From Xanthomonas hortorum (GTDB lineage Bacteria; Pseudomonadota; Gammaproteobacteria; Xanthomonadales; Xanthomonadaceae): DNA of 64,000 bases. The position numbers were made by a program, and so were the translations under genes. Shown in pieces: positions 57,752 to 64,000 of the stretch; within the stretch, counting starts at the first letter, position 1, and every line of letters begins with the position of its first letter. The notes beneath the pieces were generated by a model, which saw only the letters and a program-made list of their open reading frames with translations, was not told the DNA's origin and ran no database searches. Location: NCBI RefSeq assembly GCF_002940005.1, contig NZ_MDEF01000017.1; one strand, 5' to 3'.

Positions 57752-59115
57752 GCGGGGTCACCAAGCCACGTCGACGCTGGCAGCAAGTGCTGACCAACCT
57801 TCGCCAGCGCAAAGTGCTGACGATGCTGCTGCTGGGCTTCAGTTCCGGCCTGCCGTTGTACCTGGTTGGCAACACGCTCGGCTTCTGGATGCGCAAGGAA
57901 GGCATCGATCTGAGCACGATCGGTTTCCTGTCCTGGGTTGGCCTGGCCTACACCATGAAGTTCTTATGGGCGCCGATTGTCGACAAGACGGACGTGCCGC
58001 TGCTGGGCCGGTTGGGGCGACGCCGCGGCTGGATGCTGCTATCGCAGGCGGTCGTAGCGATAGGTCTGGTTGGCATGGCGCTGGTCCAGCCCAAAGGCGG
58101 CCAGGTACTGGTGATGGGCATTGCCTGGGAACACCTGGTGGTGTTCGGCGTGATGGCGGTGGTGGTTGCCTTCGCCTCGGCCACACAGGACATCGTCATC
58201 GACGCGTGGCGTATCGAAAGTGCCGACAACAGCGAGCAGCTCGGCCTGCTGACCTCCGCGTCGGCACTAGGCTATCGCTCGGCCTTGTTAGTAACCGATG
58301 CGCTGATCCTGATCATCGCCGCACGCGTCGGCTGGCAAGTCTCTTATGAAGTCATGGCAGCGCTGATGGTGCTGGGCGTGATCGCCGTGACGATGGCGGG
58401 TGAGCCGGCCCGCGAAATCATTGCCGTGCAAACACAGGCTGCTTCGCTGTGGACCCCGCGCGGGCTGTTCGACGCAATCGCCGGGCCGTTTCTTGCCTTT
58501 ATTCGTGAGCATCGCAGCGGCGCAATCTTGATCCTGGTAGCCATCAGCGTCTATCGCATGGCCGATTTCGTGATGGGGCCGATGGCTAATCCGTTCTATG
58601 TCGATCTTGGCCTTTCTGAAGATACCGTCGGCGCCATCCGCGGCTCGGTGGGGCTGGTTGCGACGTTCGTCGGCATTGCAGCGGCCGGTCTGGTCTCCGT
58701 GCGCTGGGGAGTGCTTGCGACATTGATGGTTGGCGCGGTGTTGGGTCCATGTTCGAATCTGGCATTTGCATGGTTAGCCTATGTCGGCCCGGACACGACC
58801 AAATTTGCAGTGGCGATGGCGATCGATAACTTCGCCAACGGCTTTGCCGGAACCGCGCTGATCGCCTACATGTCCAGCCTGACCAGCTTTGGCTATACCG
58901 CAACCCAGTACGCTTTACTGAGTTCGTTCTATGCCATGCCGGGGAAGGCACTGAAAGGCTTCTCGGGCTGGTCGGTCCAGACATTGTCACAGGGAGGAAC
59001 CCTGCTGGAGGGGTACGCCTTGTTCTTCGTCGGGACAGCGCTGATTGCGATCCCCGTTGTGGTCCTGTGCGGGATGCTTATCCTGCAGCAGCGCCGGCAT
59101 ACTGCTGCGGCTTGA
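57748..59115 (+). CDS. ampG: AmpG-family muropeptide permease (MFS)
   Basis: A 455-residue MFS transporter with 12 hydrophobic segments. The N-terminus MSGVTKPRRRWQQVLTNLRQ leads into MLLLGFSSGLPLYLVGNTLG, the AmpG/PAT1 signature. FLWAPIVDKTDVPLLGRLGR, FASATQDIVIDAWRIES and the C-half YRMADFVMGPMANPFYVDLG complete the family pattern. It imports GlcNAc-anhydroMurNAc peptides from the periplasm for recycling and, where present, beta-lactamase induction. The start is GTG at 57748, overlapping the xthA stop, so the genes are coupled. AnmK, which phosphorylates the recycled anhydro sugar, is encoded 0.6 kb away. Confidence 0.9.
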   Translation: MSGVTKPRRRWQQVLTNLRQRKVLTMLLLGFSSGLPLYLVGNTLGFWMRKEGIDLSTIGFLSWVGLAYTMKFLWAPIVDKTDVPLLGRLGRRRGWMLLSQAVVAIGLVGMALVQPKGGQVLVMGIAWEHLVVFGVMAVVVAFASATQDIVIDAWRIESADNSEQLGLLTSASALGYRSALLVTDALILIIAARVGWQVSYEVMAALMVLGVIAVTMAGEPAREIIAVQTQAASLWTPRGLFDAIAGPFLAFIREHRSGAILILVAISVYRMADFVMGPMANPFYVDLGLSEDTVGAIRGSVGLVATFVGIAAAGLVSVRWGVLATLMVGAVLGPCSNLAFAWLAYVGPDTTKFAVAMAIDNFANGFAGTALIAYMSSLTSFGYTATQYALLSSFYAMPGKALKGFSGWSVQTLSQGGTLLEGYALFFVGTALIAIPVVVLCGMLILQQRRHTAAA

Positions 59116-59186
59116 CGGCCGCGGGTGGCCGCAGCGCTGCGGGATGATCGCCAACACGCCGGAAACCTTGCGAATAGGGAGTATGC

Positions 59187-59414
59187 ATGACCGATCTAGT
59201 ATTGCGGGATATCGATCCATTGCTGGTAGACAGGATCCGTCGCATCTCCGTCGCACGCGGCTGGACCCAGCACCAGGCCGTGATGCATCTGCTCGAACAA
59301 GGCCTGTTCGCCAGCGAGTACGAAGTCACCGGCGGCCTGCAACATCCGGAAGTCGATGCCCTGGCCGAAGCGATCGCTGCCCTCAAGGCGCTGCCGGCGG
59401 GAAATCATCCCTAG
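59187..59414 (+). CDS. Small protein, possible ribbon-helix-helix fold
   Basis: A 75-residue protein: MTDLVLRDIDPLLVDRIRRI with SVARGWTQHQAVMHLLEQGL. The first strand DLVLRDIDPLLVDRI and the following helix-turn-helix spacing (SVARGWTQHQAVMHLL) look like a ribbon-helix-helix DNA-binding core. A short acidic tail follows. A gene 70 bases after ampG on the same strand; no toxin partner is seen on either side. AATAGGGAGT stands before the ATG. It could be a small regulator of the adjacent recycling genes, but that is a guess. Confidence 0.68.
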   Translation: MTDLVLRDIDPLLVDRIRRISVARGWTQHQAVMHLLEQGLFASEYEVTGGLQHPEVDALAEAIAALKALPAGNHP

Positions 59415-59674
59415 CACTGCACAACGCTCAGCCAGCGTTGCCTCGCGTGTGAATCCACCCGGCGCGACGATGATGTGCAACTGCGGATGGCTCGGTCAAA
59501 AGCCATGCACATTGCCGAGAAGGGCTCAGGCTACGGCGCACTCGCCGGCTAGACTGCACACATCATCGCCACACCTGATTAGCTGGTTGAGCGCTGGTGA
59601 GAGTCGCCAGATGCAAGGGAGGGCATTTCAAGAAGCGAGGCCGGTGGCATCCGGATCGAGCCGATGCAGGCCGC

Positions 59675-60817
59675 TTACGCCGGATAAATCGCCCCCAACA
59701 ATCGCGGCCCCGCCGCCCCGGTCACCGACGGTAGATTGGCCGCACGCCCCGCGATCAGCTCCGCCGCCAACCACGCAAACCCCATCGCCTCCAGATAATC
59801 CGGGTCCAGCCCATGCCGCGCGCTGGATTCCACCACCACGTTCGGCAACCGTGCCGCCAATCGCGCCATCAGCACCGGATTACGCACCCCGCCACCGCAC
59901 ACCAGCACCCGGCGGGTGTCGGGCTGCAGCCGCAACAACGCATCGGCCACACTGGCCGCAGTGAGTTCGAGCAGCGTCGCCTGCACATCGGCCGCAGCCA
60001 GCGCCACGTTTCCTAAGGACTGCATCGCCTGCAACGCCCAGGCCAGATGAAACTGCTCGCGCCCAGTGCTCTTGGGCGGCGCCAGCGCAAACCACGGGTC
60101 GGCCAACAACGCCTGCAGCAGCGCGGCATCAACCTGCCCACTGGCAGCAAATACCCCATCGGCATCGAACGGCGTGCCGTGCTGCTGCTGGCACCAGCTA
60201 TCCAGCAACGCGTTAGCCGGGCCGGTATCGAAGCCCAGCACCGCGCCATTGCGCGGGATCAGCGTCAGGTTGCCGATGCCGCCCAGATTGAGCACTGCAC
60301 GGTCTTCGTCGCCCGCGCCCAGCATGGCCAGATGAAACGCCGGCATCAACGGCGCGCCCTGACCACCGGCGGCCACATCGCGACGGCGGAAATCGGCCAC
60401 CGTGGTAATGCCGGTGTGCTCGGCAATCCGGCTGGCATCGCCAATTTGCCAGGTGAAGGCTGGATCGGCCTTGGGCCGATGCCGAATGGTCTGCCCATGC
60501 GAGCCGATCGCCCGAATGCGCCCACGCGCAACACCGCTCTCGCGGATCAATTGATTGGCGGCGGCCGCAAACGCCAGCCCCACCTGCGCCTCCAGCTGCC
60601 CAAGCGCATCGATGGCGATCACTTCGGCGCCCTGGCCCAGCATCACCAGCGTCTCGCGCAGCTGCGGTTCCCAGGCCACCGTCGTGCCGGCAACCAGTTC
60701 GCAACGGCGGTGGCTATCGTCTTCGAAGCGCACCAGCGCGGCATCGATGCCGTCGGCACTGGTGCCCGACATCAGGCCCAGATAAAGCGGGGATTCCAGG
60801 TGTTCCAGAGCAGACAT
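59675..60817 (-). CDS. anmK: Anhydro-N-acetylmuramic acid kinase
   Basis: A 380-residue ASKHA-fold kinase. LYLGLMSGTSADGIDAALVR is the phosphate-1 motif. IGSHGQTIRHRP and TVADFRRRDVAAGGQGAPLM bind the anhydro sugar. LNLGGIGNLTLIP and GFDTGPANALLDSW are the phosphate-2/adenosine region, and VCGGGVRNPVLMARLAARLP closes the ATP site. It opens the anhydro ring of anhMurNAc with phosphorylation to MurNAc-6P. With AmpG and the M23 hydrolase it points to a peptidoglycan recycling neighbourhood. Confidence 0.95.
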   Translation of the reverse strand: MSALEHLESPLYLGLMSGTSADGIDAALVRFEDDSHRRCELVAGTTVAWEPQLRETLVMLGQGAEVIAIDALGQLEAQVGLAFAAAANQLIRESGVARGRIRAIGSHGQTIRHRPKADPAFTWQIGDASRIAEHTGITTVADFRRRDVAAGGQGAPLMPAFHLAMLGAGDEDRAVLNLGGIGNLTLIPRNGAVLGFDTGPANALLDSWCQQQHGTPFDADGVFAASGQVDAALLQALLADPWFALAPPKSTGREQFHLAWALQAMQSLGNVALAAADVQATLLELTAASVADALLRLQPDTRRVLVCGGGVRNPVLMARLAARLPNVVVESSARHGLDPDYLEAMGFAWLAAELIAGRAANLPSVTGAAGPRLLGAIYPA

Positions 60818-60891
60818 GCCAGAGCCAGTTGCGCAGCGATCCCCCAGCTTGTGCAGCCGGGGCAGGGGCCGTCAACCGGCCCCGCACCCAC

Positions 60892-62310
60892 TCAACCGCG
60901 CGGCTTGCCCTTGGCAGGCTTCGCGGCGTCGGCGTAGATCAACTTCTCCATGCCTTCGATACGCGCCAGCGCCGGCGCCGTCTGCGCACGGAATGCGGCC
61001 AGCTCGGCGCCTTGCAACGGTTCCGGCGGCGGCATGGTCACCGACATCGGGTTGCGCTGCTGCCCGGCCACGCGGAATTCGTAATGCAGATGCGGGCCGG
61101 TCGCAAGACCGGTCATGCCGACATAGCCGATCACCGTGCCCTGGTTGATGCGCTGCCCCGCCTTGACCTTGCCGAAGCGCGACATGTGCCCGTACAGCGT
61201 GCTGAAATTCCTGCCGTGGTCCAGGATCACCACATTGCCGTAGCCGCGCTGGGTGCCGACAAACACCACCCGCGCATCGCCGGCCGCCATGATCGGCGTC
61301 CCCGACGCTGCCGCGTAATCCACACCTTTATGCATGCGCATCGTGCCCAGCACCGGATGCCTGCGTGCGCCAAAGGTCGAGCTGATGCGGCTGTAAGCCA
61401 CCGGCATGCGAATGAAGCTCTTCTTCAAAGGCCGGCCGGTGATGTCGAAATACTCGGCCGGCTTGCCGGCACGCTCGAAGCGGAAACCGGTATAGGTCTT
61501 GCCGCCGGTGGTAAAGGTCGCCGCTAGGATGTCGCCTGTGTTGATCCGCTCGCCCTCGCGCCAGGTCTCGTCCATCACCACGCTGAAACGGTCGCCCGGC
61601 TGCAGATCCTTGTCGAAGTCGATGTCGTACTTGAAAATCTCGTCGGTCATGATCGCCACTGCCGCCGGCGACAGGCCCGATTTGCCGGCCGAGGCGTACA
61701 GCGAGCTGCTGATTTCCCCGCTTGCCACTATCGTGCGCGTGGTCGTTGCACGCTCGGTGACGTTCTCACGCACGCTGTCGCCCAGCAGACGCAGCTCCAC
61801 ACGGTGGCTGTCGTCGCGGTCGAAGCGCAATGCGCGCAGCTCGCCCGGCGTGGGCATATCGAAGGCGATCTCGGCGCCCGGGCGCAGCTTGGTCAGCGCC
61901 TCCTTGGTGCCCGGATGCGCCAGTACCTGGTACATCACCGCGGTCGGGATTCCCAACTCGCCGAACAAGGCGCTCAGCGTCTGCCCGGATTTGACCTGCA
62001 GAATTTCCCAATCGGTGCTCGGCGCCAGCTGCTTGCGGCTCGGCACCAACGGCGGCAGCGGCAACGCCAGTGTGGAATGGCTGGACAGCGGCGTATCGAT
62101 GGCGTTGGAGAAGCCCGGCACGATCGTGGCCACCAGCGCACCGATGGTGGCGAACAGGCTGGCGTGGATCCAGTGACGGCGCGTCCATTGATCGTTGAAC
62201 GCGGCCGGAAGATGGGCCTTGAGCTTGCGATGCAGGGCAGTGTCGTGGAGGACGTGGAGGCGTTCTTGAAAGCGCCGCTTGCGTGCACGGCCCTGCTCTG
62301 AGTTCTGCAT
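60892..62310 (-). CDS. M23 peptidoglycan endopeptidase (MepM-like)
   Basis: A 472-residue bitopic protein. A basic cytoplasmic tail (RARKRRFQERLHVLHDTALH) leads to a TM helix about 50-70. An OapA/LysM-like region (IPTAVMYQVLAHPGTKEALT) follows. The C-terminal lysostaphin-type domain has MHKGVDYAAASGTPIMAAGD (His...Asp Zn ligands) and GLATGPHLHYEFRVAG (HxH). It cleaves D-Ala-mDAP crosslinks so that glycan can be inserted. GAGGAATTTGAACG precedes the ATG. It lies 74 bases upstream of anmK on the same strand and divergent from tyrS. Confidence 0.92.
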   Translation of the reverse strand: MQNSEQGRARKRRFQERLHVLHDTALHRKLKAHLPAAFNDQWTRRHWIHASLFATIGALVATIVPGFSNAIDTPLSSHSTLALPLPPLVPSRKQLAPSTDWEILQVKSGQTLSALFGELGIPTAVMYQVLAHPGTKEALTKLRPGAEIAFDMPTPGELRALRFDRDDSHRVELRLLGDSVRENVTERATTTRTIVASGEISSSLYASAGKSGLSPAAVAIMTDEIFKYDIDFDKDLQPGDRFSVVMDETWREGERINTGDILAATFTTGGKTYTGFRFERAGKPAEYFDITGRPLKKSFIRMPVAYSRISSTFGARRHPVLGTMRMHKGVDYAAASGTPIMAAGDARVVFVGTQRGYGNVVILDHGRNFSTLYGHMSRFGKVKAGQRINQGTVIGYVGMTGLATGPHLHYEFRVAGQQRNPMSVTMPPPEPLQGAELAAFRAQTAPALARIEGMEKLIYADAAKPAKGKPRG

Positions 62311-62480
62311 CGTTCAAATTCCTCGCTGGCTCGAAGTGCGAGCCCAATCGCCGGTACCATAGACAGCCTGTAACAGCGCGTCAAACCATTGAGCCTGTTC
62401 AACATTTTCATTTGGCGCGGAATTAACTCGCGTTTAACATCGTTCACGTTTTTGACGGCAAGCGCCGCTGGAGTCTGTGG

Positions 62481-63692
62481 TTGGCCACTATCGAAGAATC
62501 CTTCGCACTCATCGGCCGCGGCGCCGAAGAGATCCTCAAGCTCGATCAGCTCGAAGCACGCCTGAAGTCGGGCGTCCCGTTGCGAGTAAAGGCCGGGTTC
62601 GATCCCACCGCGCCGGATCTGCATCTGGGCCACACCGTGCTGCTCAACAAGATGCGGCAGTTCCAGCAGCTCGGGCACCAGGTGATCTTCCTGATCGGCG
62701 ACTTCACCGGAATGATCGGCGACCCCAGCGGCAAGAACGTCACCCGCAAGCCGCTCAGCCGCGAAGACGTGCTGGCCAACGCGCGTACCTATGAGGAGCA
62801 GGTCTTCAAGATCCTGGACCGCGAACGTACCGAAGTGCGCTTCAACTCCGAGTGGTTCGGCCAGATGAGCGCCGCCGACATGATCAAGCTGTCGGCCCAG
62901 TACACCGTGGCGCGCATGCTCGAGCGCGACGACTTCGCCAAGCGCTTCAGCAGCCAGCAGCCGATCGCCATCCACGAGTTCCTCTATCCACTGGTGCAGG
63001 GCTACGACTCGGTTGCCTTGAAGGCGGATGTCGAACTGGGTGGCACCGATCAGAAGTTCAACCTTCTCATGGGGCGCGGTCTGCAGGAGCACTATGGCCA
63101 GGCCCCGCAGGTCGTGCTGACCATGCCCCTGCTGGAAGGTCTGGACGGCGTGGCCAAGATGTCCAAGTCGCTGGGCAACTACATCGGCATCAACGAGCCG
63201 GCGATCGACATCGTCACCAAGACCATGAAGATCGGCGACGAGCTGACCTGGCGCTGGATCGATCTGCTCTCCTTTGATATCAGCGTTGCCGAGGCCGCAC
63301 GTCTAAAGGTGCAGGTCGCTTCCGGTGAACTGCATCCGCGCGAGGTCAAGCTGCGCCTGGCTCGTGAACTCACCACACGCTTCCACGATGCCGCTGCTGC
63401 CGAGCAAGCCATCGCCGGCTGGCATGCCGTGGTGACAGGGCAGGGCGACACCAGCCTGTTGCCGCTGCAAGAAGTTGTCGTGCCTGCCGAGGGGCTACGG
63501 ATCGCCAGTCTACTCACCGCTGCTGGCCTAACGCCGAGTAATTCCGAAGCGACGCGCAAGCTCAAGGAGCGAGCGGTCAAGATCGACGGCGAAGTGGTCG
63601 AAGACCTTGCGCGCCAATTCGGACCAGGCTTTGAAGGTGTCATCCAGGTAGGCAAGCGTAATTTCGCCCGTGTGGCGCTGGTCGGCGGCTGA
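62481..63692 (+). CDS. tyrS: Tyrosyl-tRNA synthetase
   Basis: A 403-residue class Ic synthetase, clade TyrRZ-like by length. The HIGH motif is HLGH (48-51), KMSKS is at 226-230. The tyrosine site includes ELGGTDQKFNLLMGRG. The C-terminal S4 domain is ASLLTAAGLTPSNSEATRKL to VKIDGEVVEDLARQFG. The only start that gives the full N-terminus is TTG at 62481, with GGAG 12 bases upstream, an uncommon start for an aminoacyl-tRNA synthetase that suggests restrained translation. Downstream is an apparent rRNA promoter. Confidence 0.94.
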   Translation: MATIEESFALIGRGAEEILKLDQLEARLKSGVPLRVKAGFDPTAPDLHLGHTVLLNKMRQFQQLGHQVIFLIGDFTGMIGDPSGKNVTRKPLSREDVLANARTYEEQVFKILDRERTEVRFNSEWFGQMSAADMIKLSAQYTVARMLERDDFAKRFSSQQPIAIHEFLYPLVQGYDSVALKADVELGGTDQKFNLLMGRGLQEHYGQAPQVVLTMPLLEGLDGVAKMSKSLGNYIGINEPAIDIVTKTMKIGDELTWRWIDLLSFDISVAEAARLKVQVASGELHPREVKLRLARELTTRFHDAAAAEQAIAGWHAVVTGQGDTSLLPLQEVVVPAEGLRIASLLTAAGLTPSNSEATRKLKERAVKIDGEVVEDLARQFGPGFEGVIQVGKRNFARVALVGG

Positions 63693-63854
63693 CCTGGCGA
63701 AGGGGTTGCTGCATGGCGGCAATCCCGGTTTTGCGACGACAGATATAAGAGCCCGTAGCACCTCATATGCACGATCAGCGGCTTACTGCAGTTAGCTACG
63801 ACGAGATACCGCCGCAAGCAAAGCAAAGGTCGTGAAAATTTTTTCACAAACCTC

Positions 63855-63883
63855 TTCCCAAATAGGCGTCTTGAGCATATAGT
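63855..63883 (+). promoter_or_regulatory. Inferred rrn promoter P1
   Basis: TTCCCA (63855-63860) and TATAGT (63878-63883) with 17-base spacing, an AT-rich block (AAAATTTTTTCAC) immediately upstream like an UP element, and a GC-rich discriminator (TCGCCTCCCCC) after the -10. Confidence 0.55.
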
Positions 63884-63960
63884 TCGCCTCCCCCGACGCA
63901 ACGGACCCGCAAACGCGGAGCCAGAGCCGAAAGGGTTCGAAAGCCCCCAGAAATTGGGTG

Positions 63961-63988
63961 TTGACGAAGCAGGAAAGTCGGCTATGAT
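63961..63988 (+). promoter_or_regulatory. Inferred rrn promoter P2
   Basis: TTGACG (63961-63966), 16 bases, TATGAT (63983-63988), followed by GGGCGGCTCGC, a GC-rich discriminator typical of stringently controlled rRNA promoters. The 16S gene would lie just outside the window. Confidence 0.65.
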
Positions 63989-64000
63989 GGGCGGCTCGCT

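Larger units (their letters stand above)
63693..64000 (+). other. Intergenic region leading into an rRNA operon (inferred)
   Basis: No gene within the window. AT-rich upstream element, two promoter-like boxes and a GC-rich leader follow tyrS, with a 7-base-arm palindrome GTGAAAA-TT-TTTTCAC at 63832-63847 that could terminate tyrS or act as an UP element. Confidence 0.6.

Noticed and set aside
1..64000. CRISPR arrays, tRNA genes, insertion sequences and prophage genes
   Set aside because: No regularly spaced repeats, cloverleaf-type sequences, DDE transposases or phage structural genes were recognised by reading.

Overview
The window looks like chromosomal DNA of a Xanthomonas species (Lysobacteraceae, Gammaproteobacteria). 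It is GC-rich (about 64-65 % by eye) and carries intergenic GGGATTGG-type tracts and palindromic repeats of the kind seen in that genus. Gene neighbourhoods such as coaBC-dut-phosphomannomutase, parA-parB, speE/speA and a TyrRS gene running into a probable rRNA promoter also fit. I found no phage, insertion sequence, CRISPR array or tRNA. This is core genome with a few accessory islands. One base (about 21757) is ambiguous.

Region by region. 1-9.5 kb: 5' part of an M17 aminopeptidase, a HAD phosphatase, an AI-2E-family permease, a DUF883/YqjE-like inner-membrane operon, a DegP/MucD protease, a histone H1-like protein, a DUF3313 lipoprotein and a two-component system. 9.6-16 kb: a TIGR01777 epimerase, a DUF4142 lipoprotein, small Xanthomonas-type proteins, a DUF3182 (ATP-grasp-like) gene overlapping an alpha/beta hydrolase gene, and a glycine-zipper protein. 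16-19.3 kb: a DesT/FabR-type repressor divergent from a ferredoxin reductase-desaturase operon, with a visible operator. 19.4-25 kb: a CSS-EAL phosphodiesterase, a lipocalin, comM, ubiK and a P-II gene. 25-34 kb: a secreted GH84 hexosaminidase, a kinase-like protein, a beta-barrel protein, a PH-SHOCT protein, and divergent speE/speA.

33.8-41.4 kb is the most distinctive part. After a long AT-rich spacer comes a one-module NRPS (C-A-T-TE, EntF-like), a translationally coupled UGT/RhlB-type glycosyltransferase and an integral-membrane acyltransferase. Together they could make a glycosylated, acylated amino-acid or peptide product. I do not recognise the product.

41.5-64 kb: a YdfG-like SDR, a SPOR protein, argS, radC, coaBC-dut-membrane-anchored phosphomannomutase, a REP-associated transposase homologue without its catalytic residues, a LAB_N/GT2/UDP-uronate epimerase group (probable envelope sugar modification), a Cdd1-like protein, parB-parA, pyrE, xthA-ampG, an RHH-like protein, anmK, an M23 endopeptidase and tyrS. 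The last three envelope genes with ampG form a peptidoglycan recycling neighbourhood. The window ends in what looks like the promoter of an rRNA operon.
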